35,623 bases of DNA, taken from the NCBI GenBank assembly GCA_020350205.1, contig CP070707.1:2083652-2119274 (forward strand), written 5' to 3'. Positions 15,996 through 25,731 of the stretch are shown here, piece after piece. Origin of the DNA: a bacterium. GTDB taxonomy: Bacteria > Calditrichota > Calditrichia > RBG-13-44-9. A program made the position numbers and the translations under genes. The notes beneath the pieces are model-generated. The model ran no database searches. It saw only the letters and a list, made by a program, of their open reading frames with translations, and was not told the origin of the DNA. Numbering within the stretch: position 1 is the first letter of the stretch; the number at the start of each line of letters is the position of its first letter.

Positions 15996-17063
15996 TTAAT
16001 ACCCACTCACCAGGGCGGATAGATCATATCCCTGCATTTTCAGGCGGTCCAGGTTGGTCTTAATGAATGTTAGAATGATCTCGGTTGAGACAATAAAGGT
16101 AATCCCATAATTGATGTGGCGGTTGAGCTCCACAAAAACATCCCCTTCATAGGGAATTCGGGGATCGAAAGCACTGCGGCCAATATCATTTGGTGGAATA
16201 ACCCGATACTCGAAATCGGCGGAAACCGAACTCGCCAGTCCCACCAGCTCAAAATTAGGCACCCCGTCCTTGATTGCCAGGACAATCCCTCCGCTGAATC
16301 CCCTGTTAAAGAGTGCATCTACCAGAAAAGAGCCCTGCCGGTCACGGTCCGGCTGGCTTACAATACCGCGGGTGACCATCAGATAGCCCTTGGGATATCC
16401 CATTAAATATACAAATGATCCCCACTCCAGTTGAACGGCTTTCCCGAAAGGATAATTAAAAACCGGAATGGGAAATTTGGTATCGCTGGTGAACATACGC
16501 CCCAGCAGCGCAATATCCAGCTCCTTATCGATGGCCAGTATTTCCAGCTCCCCCCTCTCCGGTAAATCCGCCACGAAATTGTTCTGCTTTTGTTTAATGG
16601 CGACGCTTTGCAAAAAAGGCGTTTGCATCCCGCTTTCTGTACTAAAGTATGTATAAAGGGTATCCTCAAAATCGACAATATGGGCACAGGTTATTAAGGT
16701 AATGCGTCTCCCCACATAACTGACTACCGTAGCAGATCCGATGACCGAATTATTGAAGTAAACCTCCTTGACCGCATGATCACGAAAATTTTTATTCTTG
16801 AGATCAGATTTTCTCAGTCGGCTTTCTTCGCTGAAAACATAACTTTTGTAATAGGCAATGGCAGATAATTTACGAACCGTCTGCGCAATATTATTTAGTT
16901 CGGTAGAGGCATTTTTGTAGGGAAACTCACTGTCGTATTTACCATCATTGAGGGTGGGATAGGCGACCTGATAAATTTTCCTTGAGCATCCAGAAGCCAC
17001 AACCAACAGGACTGTAAACATGAGCAGCAGGAGTATGATGGATAATCTCAGAGATTTTCCCAT
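15996..17063 (-). CDS. Lipoprotein with trypsin-like serine protease domain
   Basis: A 355-residue protein starting with a lipoprotein signal, basic MGKSLRLS, then a hydrophobic core and the lipobox VVASGC with the lipidated Cys. The catalytic triad of a trypsin-like/HtrA-type domain can be traced: His128 in ITCAHIVD, Asp183 in ELDIALLGRM and Ser257 in NRGFSGGIV. No PDZ domain is evident. ATG 17063 is preferred because it gives a normal signal peptide; ATG 17108 would add 15 residues with charges before it. It probably acts in the periplasm. It is monocistronic and convergent with the glycan locus. Confidence 0.78.
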   Translation of the reverse strand: MGKSLRLSIILLLLMFTVLLVVASGCSRKIYQVAYPTLNDGKYDSEFPYKNASTELNNIAQTVRKLSAIAYYKSYVFSEESRLRKSDLKNKNFRDHAVKEVYFNNSVIGSATVVSYVGRRITLITCAHIVDFEDTLYTYFSTESGMQTPFLQSVAIKQKQNNFVADLPERGELEILAIDKELDIALLGRMFTSDTKFPIPVFNYPFGKAVQLEWGSFVYLMGYPKGYLMVTRGIVSQPDRDRQGSFLVDALFNRGFSGGIVLAIKDGVPNFELVGLASSVSADFEYRVIPPNDIGRSAFDPRIPYEGDVFVELNRHINYGITFIVSTEIILTFIKTNLDRLKMQGYDLSALVSGY

Positions 17064-17758
17064 GTTTTTAAAATAGATAAAATTCTTCTTATTATCAAGT
17101 GCATTCATTCTACATTCTCATTCTGATTGTTTTGCTGAAATATACGGTACAACACCAGAATGGATGCATCATTACCCGATAGCTTGAAATAAAATATTTT
17201 AATTTCTTGAAAAAACTGATATTTGTCCTAAATTTTATTCTTAAAATTTGCAGAAGGACAGGTTGTTCAATATCTCTACAATATTACCCATTGATATTGA
17301 TTTGGTTTAATATTCTAAAACTTCTGGGAAATATAGTGAGTGCGAAAGATAGTCAAAAATATTGTATGATTTGTTTTATCCTGTCATTCCTGTAGACATT
17401 AAGTAATTCGAGGACACAAAGAGAACCCGTCATCTCGACAAGAGTCCCGGATATGAGGGCCGGGACGTAGTAGAGAGATCTATAAAACAAATCTCTCCAC
17501 TTTCTCGCACTCAATACACTGAACATATTACTAATGCATACTGAAAAAATTGATTGCAAGATTGCTCGAGAAGACTAATAAATGAAATTTTCATGAATAT
17601 TTATTATTCGTCCATGTCTGAGTTCATATTTAGTGGAATGACTTTTCAGGATATACTTCGCAGTATGGAAATCAATAATATATTTAATCAAAAAATTATA
17701 ACTTTTCAGAAGAAATTATTCAGCCCATGTCACACTGAGATCAACTCCGGGAGTAACC
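17064..17758. other. Gene-free AT-rich interval of about 700 bp
   Basis: No convincing gene on either strand; short open frames lack ribosome sites and recognisable content. It contains the inverted-repeat element at 17337-17513 and, at 17577-17605, another AT-rich palindrome (ATGAAATTTTCAT flanked by AATAA/TTATT). The upstream regions of two divergent genes, the lipoprotein protease (-) and the acyl-CoA synthetase (+), lie here, but no clear promoter stands out. Confidence 0.6.
17337..17513. repeat. Nested imperfect inverted-repeat (REP/MITE-like) element
   Basis: Three layers of symmetry share one centre. Outer: TGAGTGCGAAAG (17337-17348) against CTTTCTCGCACTCA (17500-17513, two extra bases). 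Middle: GATTTGTTTTAT (17368-17379) perfectly inverted at 17482-17493. Inner: GTCCCGG (17444-17450) against CCGGGAC (17460-17466), with ATCTC/GAGAT extending it (17432-17436, 17475-17479). The inner part recalls the dispersed 'CATCTCGAC...GAGAGATC' palindromes found in many Bacteroidetes/FCB genomes. No transposase is present, so it would be non-autonomous. Confidence 0.6.
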
Positions 17759-19873
17759 ATGGATCTGAACCCATTTTTTAAACCCAAGTCAATTGCGATC
17801 ATCGGAGCTTCCCGTAAAGCGGGAAGTCTGGGACAGGTATTTTTCGAAAAATTGCTGCATTATGGTTATCGCGGTACCATTTATCCGGTCAATCCGCAGA
17901 CAACCGAAATCAACGGAATTCACTGTTATCCCTCTGTGGAAAATTTACCCGAAATCCCGGATCTGGCTATCATCCTGGTCCGGAAAGAACTGGCCATAGA
18001 AGCCACGGAATCCTGCGCCAAGAAGGGCATCAAACATCTGGTCATGATTACTGCCGGTTTCAGGGAAATAGGAGGAGAGGGGATAAAACGGGAAAAACAA
18101 TTGTTGAAACTGATCAGGAAATACAAAATCCGCCTGATCGGACCGAACTGCATGGGTATCATTAATACAGATCCGGCGATTTGCATGAATGCCAGTTTCT
18201 CCCCCACCGAACCATATCAGGGTAATGTTGCTTTCATCTCCCAATCCGGTGCATTGGGTGTCGCGGTTCTGGAGATGAGCAAATTACTGCACCTGGGATT
18301 CTCTGTTTTCGTGAGCGAAGGAAATAAGGCGGATCTGGTCGATCACCACTTTCTGCAATTTCTTGACGGTCATGAACCCACAAAAGTTATTACACTGTAC
18401 CTGGAAAGCATTGAGGAATCAGATCTTTTCCGGCAGATTGCCCAAAAGCTGGCCAAGAAAAAACCCATTATTGCACTCAAAGCCGGCAGCAGCAGTAGCG
18501 GAGCCAGTGCCGCTGCTTCTCATACCGGGGCGCTGGCGAGTTCAGACCTGGCCACAGAAGCACTTTTCGAACAAGCCGGTATTATTCGTACCCAAACACT
18601 TTCTCAATTGTTCGATCTGGCCATCGCATTTTCGAACCAACCCCTCCCAGCCGGAAAGCGGGTGGCCGTGATGACCAACGCCGGCGGACCGGCCATTCTG
18701 GCCACAGATGCCATAGAACGGAACGAACTATCGATGGCAAAATTAATGGATAAAACTATCCAAGAGTTGAGAAATATCCTACCTGAAGAAGCCTCTGTGA
18801 ATAATCCAGTGGATATGATTGCCAGCGCCAATGAAATTACTTATCAGCGAACATTGACCGCTCTTCTTAAGGACTCCCAGGTGGATGCGGTCATGATAAT
18901 CATTGTGCGACCCCCGATCAACACAACTCCGATGATGATCGCGGAAAAATTTAAAGAACTCCTTCAAAACAAAAGTAACAAACCCATTTTTGTGGTGCTG
19001 ATGGCAGAAAAGGATCGGGATTGCGGACTTGCGATTTTTCAGGAACTGGGACTCCCGATTTATGATTATCCGGAATCAGCAGCATACGGTCTGGCTAAAA
19101 TGGCTGAGTATGCAGAATGGAAAAAGAAGCCGGCATCCAAGGTTAAAAAAATAACGGTCGACAAGGCCTCTCTCACCTATATCTTTGAAGCAGCCGCAGC
19201 AGAAAACCGGCAATTTTTGAAGACCTCCGAGATCATGACAATTTTATCAGCCTACAAGTTTCCGGTTGCTCTAGGAAAGCTCATCCAGGCCCCGGAAGAA
19301 GCTATTCAGTTTTATGAAACAATGAAAAATCCGGTGGTTCTGAAAATTGAATCGGAGGATATCATCCACAAGTCAGACAGTGGGTGTGTTCGGATCAACT
19401 TGAAAGATGTCCGGGAAATCCGACAGGCCTATGAAGATATCATGCAAAAGGCTCTGAAAATTTCACGTCCTGAAAAGATTGGCGGAATGGTGGTTCAGGA
19501 AATGGTTCAGGGCAAAGTTGAAATTGCACTGGGAATGAATCGAGATCCTAATTACGGACCGTTACTGATGTTTGGTATGGGGGGTATATTTGTGGAACTA
19601 TACCGGGATGTTTGCTTCCGTCTTGCGCCAATTACCGAAAGAGACGCCCGGGAAATGATCCGGAATACCCGTGCGTTTCAGCTTCTACAGGGTTTCCGGG
19701 GAAGTGAACCGATCGACCTGGAAGTCATCGCAGACAGTCTGATCAGGTTATCACAGCTTTCAACTGACTGGCCGGAAATTTCAGAAATGGATCTGAATCC
19801 TTTTGTTGTTGCGCCACAGCTAAAAAATTGTAAAATTGTGGATGCCAGAATTAAAATTCATGTAAAAAAATGA
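17759..19873 (+). CDS. ADP-forming acyl-CoA (acetate-CoA) ligase, fused alpha-beta
   Basis: A 704-residue NDP-forming acyl-CoA synthetase with alpha and beta parts fused. It interconverts acyl-CoA + ADP + Pi and acid + CoA + ATP, so it can yield ATP from acetyl-CoA or other acyl-CoAs. The CoA-binding Rossmann part begins SIAIIGASRKAGSLGQ, GPNCMGIIN follows, and the phosphorylated histidine is His255 in SHTGALA. The C-terminal third is an ATP-grasp domain with LKIESEDIIHKSDSG, GMVVQEMVQGKVEIALG and MDLNPF near the end. GGGAG precedes the ATG. The preferred acyl group cannot be read from the sequence. Confidence 0.92.
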   Translation: MDLNPFFKPKSIAIIGASRKAGSLGQVFFEKLLHYGYRGTIYPVNPQTTEINGIHCYPSVENLPEIPDLAIILVRKELAIEATESCAKKGIKHLVMITAGFREIGGEGIKREKQLLKLIRKYKIRLIGPNCMGIINTDPAICMNASFSPTEPYQGNVAFISQSGALGVAVLEMSKLLHLGFSVFVSEGNKADLVDHHFLQFLDGHEPTKVITLYLESIEESDLFRQIAQKLAKKKPIIALKAGSSSSGASAAASHTGALASSDLATEALFEQAGIIRTQTLSQLFDLAIAFSNQPLPAGKRVAVMTNAGGPAILATDAIERNELSMAKLMDKTIQELRNILPEEASVNNPVDMIASANEITYQRTLTALLKDSQVDAVMIIIVRPPINTTPMMIAEKFKELLQNKSNKPIFVVLMAEKDRDCGLAIFQELGLPIYDYPESAAYGLAKMAEYAEWKKKPASKVKKITVDKASLTYIFEAAAAENRQFLKTSEIMTILSAYKFPVALGKLIQAPEEAIQFYETMKNPVVLKIESEDIIHKSDSGCVRINLKDVREIRQAYEDIMQKALKISRPEKIGGMVVQEMVQGKVEIALGMNRDPNYGPLLMFGMGGIFVELYRDVCFRLAPITERDAREMIRNTRAFQLLQGFRGSEPIDLEVIADSLIRLSQLSTDWPEISEMDLNPFVVAPQLKNCKIVDARIKIHVKK

Positions 19874-22154
19874 GGAAATATTTCATATAAATTACTTTAT
19901 CGATAGATTTAATATTCTCTGCAATCTCCTGGTCTTTTATATTGTTCTTGCCTCAAGTCACCTGTACAGTCAGGATTATGTCTGGCCGACCAGCGCCAGC
20001 AAACTTTTGACCAGCAGCTTCTGCGAATTTCGTCCCAGGCATTATCATGCCGCCATTGATATTAAGACCTGGAACCGCACCGGATACCGAACATTCGCGA
20101 TTGAAGACGGGTATATCATGCGGGTGAGAGTGTCAGCCTTTGGCTATGGGAAAGCCCTCTATGTGAAATTAAACGATGGAAATATTGCAGTCTATGCCCA
20201 TCTAGCCAAATTCACTCCCGAATTGGAAGATTATGTAAATTCTATCCGGCAAAAAAATCAGCAATATTCACTGGATCTCCATCTGACACCGGAGAAATTT
20301 CCGGTAAAAAAAGGGCAGTTGATTGCCTATACCGGTAAAACGGGTATAGGATATCCTCATCTTCACTTCGAAATCCGAAATCCCAAAAATCAACCTATAA
20401 ATCCCCTGCAGTTTTACCGGGAGGTAGTGCAGGATAACTATCCTCCCCAATTATATGAGGCTGCATTTTTTCCACAGGACCACAAATCGCTAATTAACCA
20501 GCAAAGTGACACCGTTTTTATCGATCTGAGACGCAGCAGTGAAATATTTCTGGAAGATACTTTGTACATCAGCGGAAAGGTAGGACTGGCCCTGAAATGT
20601 TACGACTATGCCGAAGGTGCGAATAATCGTTTTTCTTTTTACCGGAGCAATATGTGGATCGATGATTCGCTGGTCTACTCAGTTCAATATGACCACTTTT
20701 CTTACGCCCATACAGAAAAAATAGAGGTCGACAAAAATTATTCTCTGTGGCGAAAAGGCGCCGGTATCTTTCATAATTTTTACCGGCACCCCGCCAACAA
20801 TTTACCACATTATTCCGATACTCCTCCCTATGGCGGGATAATCGACAGTAAATTACTCCGGCCGGGTCTGCACAGTTTGCGAATTGAACTGGAAGATTTT
20901 TCAGGTAATCAGTCTCTTTTCCAGACATATTTCCGGACCGGTGAATTTCCTTTTCTGACTTATGATTTAAATCGCCGTTTAGAGAATGAGCTATTTTTGC
21001 GCATCCAATCCCCTCTTGAATTATCAGAAATTCATGTGGCAAAGGGAGGAAATCCCGGAGAATGGTCTGAAATTGCCCTATCCCAGGATTTTATGCGCCT
21101 GGAACTGGATGAGATTTATCATTATACCTTCGCTGTAGCAGCCCCTGACAGCCTCAACGGACACTACCTGCAAATTTCCGGAGTAACCAGCTTAGGAATG
21201 CCCAGTTTTCCGTTATATTTGCCCCTGTACACACCGGAAAAACGTTCCGAAGCCTCGACAATCTTCCAGATTCACTCGCTTAAATATAAAAAAGACTGGA
21301 TTGAATTGAAGACCTCGATCAATTACCCCATTCCAAGTAAGTTACTCAATCAATTACGAAAACAGATACCCGATTTGATCTGGTTCCCGCGGGAAATTGG
21401 AGAATATCAGATTAATATTCCCACACAGGCAGTCCAGGATCATCAGGAATTACTCTCCCGAATTTTACCCTCTGATCAGGATAATTTTACACTTATTTCA
21501 ACCCGCGAAAAATATCGACTTTATTCCCGCGATCAACTCTTCGAGGCACACTTTCCGGTTTCCGCATTATATGATGACGGAATAGTTTCCATCAGGGAGA
21601 TGGATTCTAAAGAACAATTATTCGCACCACCTGCAGCGGCAGGAATGGTCGGTAAAATTTATGATTTGAGTCCCTTCGATTTAGCAGTAGAGGAGGGGGT
21701 TTACATTTCCCTGGAGGCTCCGGATGAACATTTTCAAAGTGCAGGGATGGGATTGTATTACTGGGATAATAAGAAAGGATGGCTTTTTATCCCGACTAAT
21801 GTTGATTCTGTTCGGATGCGCTACGAGTCCAGAGTAACCAGTCTGGAGAAATTCGTTCTGCTGCAGGATACCACTCCCCCTGTGATTTATCCTGTTCAAT
21901 CAAGCAGAAACGGGATAATCCAAAGTCTGGACAATCAGATTCGTTTCACTTTAAAAGATGAAATATCAGGTATTCGCCGGGAATCCCAGATCACAGTATT
22001 GATAAATGGCCAGTGGCAATTATTCGAGTATGACCCGGAGGAGGATTATATTGCCATAGACATTTCCGGTCAGGAAAAGTTCCCGTTGCAGCTGATGCTA
22101 TCTGTGACAGACAATATGGGGAATCAAACCATAAAAGAATTTAAAATTCAGTAA
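19870..22154 (+). CDS. Exported M23 (LytM) endopeptidase-like protein, apparent 5' frameshift
   Basis: An M23 domain opens the mature protein. The zinc site is traceable: RHYHAAID gives the His and Asp, and PHLHFEI the last His; AVYAHL and KKGQLIAYTGKTG are standard LytM landmarks. The roughly 550-residue remainder looks like beta-rich repeats (for example YDLNRRLENELFL, and DTTPPVIYP near the end) with unknown role. In the long frame the first usual start is TTG 20007, which is already inside the domain. Yet a hydrophobic signal sequence is readable in the same frame upstream (NLLVFYIVLASS). ATG 19870, overlapping the acd stop, reads into it if one base is added in the AAA run at 19876-19878. 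It probably cleaves peptidoglycan. Confidence 0.82.
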
Positions 22155-22218
22155 GAATGATCCAACCATCCTTCAGGAGTTGTTTTTAAAAAACATTAAA
22201 TAAAAAAATAAACAAAAA

Positions 22219-22240
22219 AGAATCATTTATTAATGATTCT
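22219..22240. repeat. Perfect 9-bp palindrome between M23 gene and lipoprotein gene
   Basis: AGAATCATT and AATGATTCT around a 4-base TATT loop. No T-run follows on the plus strand; an A-rich run precedes it, so as RNA it would look like a terminator only on the minus strand, where no gene ends. It could be an operator or mRNA hairpin for the following gene. Confidence 0.5.
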
Positions 22241-22311
22241 GATACAAAAACCGATTATTCGATAGTATAAAAGTAGTTTTATTTTTTACAGCTAAATCAG
22301 GTAACTCATCC

Positions 22312-24384
22312 ATGCAAAAAAAATATATCATTCTCCTGTTTCTCTCAATTTATTTAGTTTCGCTAAATTGTTCCATAGACGAGCCGGTGTTGCCGCGCTG
22401 GAAAACACCCTACCTTATACCGCTTATCAGAGAAACCATCATTTATTCAGATGAACTCGCCAAGGATAGCACCATCACGGTAAAAGGTGACAGTCTCTTT
22501 TTTGAAGTCGACGGAAAATTTGATGCGGATACCCTCACTTCACAGGATCTGAGCGTCGATGGAGCTGATTCAACCTCCACATTTTCCCTTGAAAAAATCA
22601 GTTTGGATTCTTTAACCCGGATTTCCACTGGGGAAGTGGGTATCACGACCTTTATTCCCTCTCTTCCCATCTTTATAAACCAGACTATCCCCTTTCCGGA
22701 CACTACCATCTCTGGGCAAGCCGTTGTGACAGACACCAGTGCATTTCGATCCATGAAGGTCAATAACGGTGTGGTATATTTGACAATTTACAATAACTTG
22801 CCATTTACCTTGTCTCCCGATCCGGTATCTGGGAATAGCATGGAAATTTCAATTTACAATCAAAACGATCGAAATCATGTTACCGATGTTATCTTTACCC
22901 AGACAATTCCCCCCGGAAGTAGCGGGACGGGTTCGGCTGATTTGGGAAACGGGGATGGATGGGTTAGAATTCCTCTGGATCTGGACTTTAATTTTCATGT
23001 GGACGCAGAAAATATATTTATTACTGAGGATTCTCTTAATGCCTGGCATCTCCAGATTGATTTATCCTTCAGGGATCTGGAAATCTCAGAAATCACGGGA
23101 AAAGTGTCATCTCAGACAGTGGATGATACCCTGCGGATTGGGATTGATCACGAAGACCAGATTATCGAAGCGCGGGTTGACAGCGGAAGCATTGAGCTAC
23201 GATTTTTTAACCAGCTGCCCCTACCCACCAGTCTGCTCTATGTGATTCCGGATATCGTAAACGACATTTCCGGGCAGCCATTGTCAGGACAGCTGTCAGT
23301 TGCTCCCAATGATAGTGTCTCACTGGGGATACAAAATCTTCAGGGGTACCGAATTTTTAATTCCCAGGCCACAGGTCAACCTCTGGACACTTTCACGGTC
23401 CTTATTGAAGCATCCACAGACACCGGCTGGGTTACCCTGAAAGCGGAAGACGAGATTTCAGCCCGGGTTGCCTCGTCCCGGATATTATTCAGTTATGTGA
23501 GAGGCATTCTGGCACCGGATTCTCTCGTACTGGAACCGCGTTTTGTAACCGACATCGCGGATTATGACCAACTTTCCCAGGGCATTCAAATTCAGGGAGT
23601 GCAACTCATTCTGGGTTTCGAAAATCAACTGAATATTCAGAATCTGGAGGTAAATGCAGTTCTAACCGGATATAAGAAAAACTCATCCGGAGATTACACG
23701 GACTCTGCCAAGGTATTCATCCAGAATCAGACTCTGGTGGTGGGACGAAATGTTCTTGTCCTGCAGGGACCGGATGTGGATGCGCTTATTAATATTTACC
23801 CGGTTGACCTGAAAACTGAGGGAACCCTTTCCTATGGCGGATTGGCAGAGGTAAGTGCGGGCGATACCCTGGGAGGAGATTATTTGCTAACCAGCCCATT
23901 CTGGATCCGCATTCATAATGCAGATCCTATTACCCTCGATCCGGATACGGTGCGGGAAGTGGATGAAAACTTTAAAGATGCTATCAGAGATACTGTTATA
24001 CAATATGCCCGCTTAAAAACAAAAGTCCTCAATGCCGGCCCGGTCAGTGGTATGATGGATATATTTTTCAGTGCAGACCGTTCACGTCAGGATCTATTTG
24101 ATACCACCGGATACGGTAAATCAGATCTCGAATTTTATAAAACTGTCAGTGTTCCTGAGGCGGTGGTCGATCCATCAACCGGTTTTGTCACCGAACCTAC
24201 TGAAACCGAATATATCATAGACCTGACGATGCAAGAACTGCAAGTCTTCGTGAAGCTTCCTTTCCGGGTCGGATTACAACTTCACCTGGATAATACAAAT
24301 GGATATGTAGTTCTGAGAGGGAGTGATTTTGTAGAATTCTCAGGATTGATAGAAACCGAAATATTATTTAAGGATTATGACTAG
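22312..24384 (+). CDS. Large putative outer-membrane lipoprotein, unknown family
   Basis: A 690-residue exported protein. The signal has a basic start (MQKKY), a hydrophobic core and Cys20 in a lipobox-like VSLNC; Asn before the Cys is unusual, so lipidation is likely but not certain. The mature part is acidic, low in Lys and Cys, and rich in Thr, Ser and Val with predicted beta-strands throughout. Repeated Ig/adhesin-like phrases such as LSVDGADSTSTFSL and DLEVNAV-type strands are present. I recognise no domain. Its last bases overlap the start region of the following barrel gene, so the two are coupled and probably work together at the outer membrane. Confidence 0.72.
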   Translation: MQKKYIILLFLSIYLVSLNCSIDEPVLPRWKTPYLIPLIRETIIYSDELAKDSTITVKGDSLFFEVDGKFDADTLTSQDLSVDGADSTSTFSLEKISLDSLTRISTGEVGITTFIPSLPIFINQTIPFPDTTISGQAVVTDTSAFRSMKVNNGVVYLTIYNNLPFTLSPDPVSGNSMEISIYNQNDRNHVTDVIFTQTIPPGSSGTGSADLGNGDGWVRIPLDLDFNFHVDAENIFITEDSLNAWHLQIDLSFRDLEISEITGKVSSQTVDDTLRIGIDHEDQIIEARVDSGSIELRFFNQLPLPTSLLYVIPDIVNDISGQPLSGQLSVAPNDSVSLGIQNLQGYRIFNSQATGQPLDTFTVLIEASTDTGWVTLKAEDEISARVASSRILFSYVRGILAPDSLVLEPRFVTDIADYDQLSQGIQIQGVQLILGFENQLNIQNLEVNAVLTGYKKNSSGDYTDSAKVFIQNQTLVVGRNVLVLQGPDVDALINIYPVDLKTEGTLSYGGLAEVSAGDTLGGDYLLTSPFWIRIHNADPITLDPDTVREVDENFKDAIRDTVIQYARLKTKVLNAGPVSGMMDIFFSADRSRQDLFDTTGYGKSDLEFYKTVSVPEAVVDPSTGFVTEPTETEYIIDLTMQELQVFVKLPFRVGLQLHLDNTNGYVVLRGSDFVEFSGLIETEILFKDYD

Positions 24385-25657
24385 ACTTATGATGAAACAG
24401 ATTATTATCTCGACCCATATTTTTCTGTTGTTTTTTCTGACGGTAGAGGTTCGCTCACAGAACCTGTATAACGCCCGCAGTCTGAGTATGGCGGGAAGTA
24501 ATGTGGCCATTACAGAGGGAAATGAATATATCGGTGGTAATCCTGCGGTGCTGGCACTTCCCAGGCATTTCAATTTTGAAATCCTTCTGGTATCAGCCCA
24601 CGCCATGTTGCGAAATAACAGTTATTCACTGACGGAGTACGACCGCTATTTTACAACCGGTGATTCACTTAGCAGTTCTGATATTGATTTTCTGGCAAGT
24701 CGTATACCCGATAACGGTTTGAAAGGTGAGTTCAATACCGATGCCAGGGCCCTGGCTTTTTATGCCAGACCTTTCAGTCTCTCCATCGGTGGCATGGGCA
24801 ATGGTTTTGTGAACTTTCCCAAAGATGCCGCCCGTATTCCATTTTATGGAAATACCGAGATCAAAGAGTTTAAAATTGACGATCTTGACGGGGAAGCCTG
24901 GGCTGGCGGATCACTGGATTTTGGAATAGCTTTCCCGATTACTGAGTGGACTCCGGCTGAATTCGACTTTTTCTCGGTGGGACTTACGGCAAAGTATATT
25001 GTGGGTTTCCAGTATGCCAATATTGAGAACTCTTCCGGCACTCTCATTACAACTGATGATTATCTGCTGGTTGACGCAATGATAGAAACCCGCCGCAGCG
25101 AAGGGGGAAGCGGCTGGGGAGTTGACCTGGGTATCCTGGGGATCTATGAAGAGGATTGGACTCTCTCCCTGCATTTTTCCAATATTCTGGGAGAGATTTT
25201 CTGGAATAAGGAAAATAAAATCGATGTTATTGAATACGAAGCGGATTCACTCTTTCACATCGAGGAAATTGCAAATTTTGCCGATAAAAGGATTGATACC
25301 ACGCTGTCGATTGGAAGATTCGGTACGGGCCTGCCGCGAAGCGCGACCTTCAGCACGGCCTACCGGCTTCAGCCCAACCTGGTTCTCACCGGTTCATATC
25401 GGCAGGGCTTTAATGAAGAACTGGGAAACACCACGATTCCCCGTGTCGCCGGTGGCGTTGAATATGCTCCTGTTCCCTTTGTTCCTTTGCGGGCCGGTAT
25501 TGCTGTCGGCGGAAAATCCAGTTTTTCGCTGGGTTTAGGATTCGGAATTGATCTCAAGTATTGGCAATTAAATATCGGATATCTGAACCATAATTTTCGC
25601 TGGTTCCGTGGTGCCCGAAGCGTGGATGTTGCAGTCACCACTCAATTTAGATTCTAA
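24377..25657 (+). CDS. Outer-membrane beta-barrel protein (DUF5723/FadL-PorV-like)
   Basis: A 426-residue outer-membrane protein. After a signal peptide (hydrophobic IIISTHIFLLFFLTV, cleavage near RSQ) comes NARSLSMAGSNVAI followed by GGNPAVLALP. This matches the N-terminal 'AMGGA...NPA' pattern of FadL-like and DUF5723/PorV-type barrels. Alternating-polarity strands continue to a terminal aromatic residue (TTQFRF), the usual Bam recognition signal. The ATG at 24377 overlaps the previous gene by 8 bases; ATG 24389 or 24392 give a tidier signal peptide. Function unknown; perhaps transport or a scaffold for the upstream lipoprotein. Confidence 0.8.
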   Translation: MTRLMMKQIIISTHIFLLFFLTVEVRSQNLYNARSLSMAGSNVAITEGNEYIGGNPAVLALPRHFNFEILLVSAHAMLRNNSYSLTEYDRYFTTGDSLSSSDIDFLASRIPDNGLKGEFNTDARALAFYARPFSLSIGGMGNGFVNFPKDAARIPFYGNTEIKEFKIDDLDGEAWAGGSLDFGIAFPITEWTPAEFDFFSVGLTAKYIVGFQYANIENSSGTLITTDDYLLVDAMIETRRSEGGSGWGVDLGILGIYEEDWTLSLHFSNILGEIFWNKENKIDVIEYEADSLFHIEEIANFADKRIDTTLSIGRFGTGLPRSATFSTAYRLQPNLVLTGSYRQGFNEELGNTTIPRVAGGVEYAPVPFVPLRAGIAVGGKSSFSLGLGFGIDLKYWQLNIGYLNHNFRWFRGARSVDVAVTTQFRF

Positions 25658-25690
25658 AAGAGAGATTCAGACCTTTTAGAATATTTTATC
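25651..25690 (+). terminator. Terminator after the barrel gene
   Basis: A perfect 10-bp stem, ATTCTAAAAG (25651-25660) with CTTTTAGAAT (25673-25682), overlapping the stop codon and followed by a T-rich ATTTTATC. The weak AU-rich stem makes it moderate in strength. Confidence 0.55.
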
Positions 25691-25695
25691 TTTCA

Positions 25696-25731
25696 GAAAA
25701 ATAACGGGGAGATTTTTTATAAAGTTCTCCC
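25696..25731 (-). terminator. Likely terminator after the class I aminotransferase (minus strand)
   Basis: On the minus strand GGGAGA (25726-25731) pairs with TCTCCC (25707-25712) around the stop codon, and the RNA continues into a U-rich stretch (complement of 25696-25703). The stem is short, so this is tentative. Confidence 0.45.

Noticed and set aside
17207-17395. 62-codon frame with hydrophobic N-terminus
   Set aside because: It runs into the inverted-repeat element, has no good ribosome site, and its hydrophobic character follows from T-rich DNA.
17554-17781. 75-codon open frame overlapping the start of the acyl-CoA ligase
   Set aside because: No ribosome site, no recognisable content, and it overlaps the well-supported ligase start in another frame.
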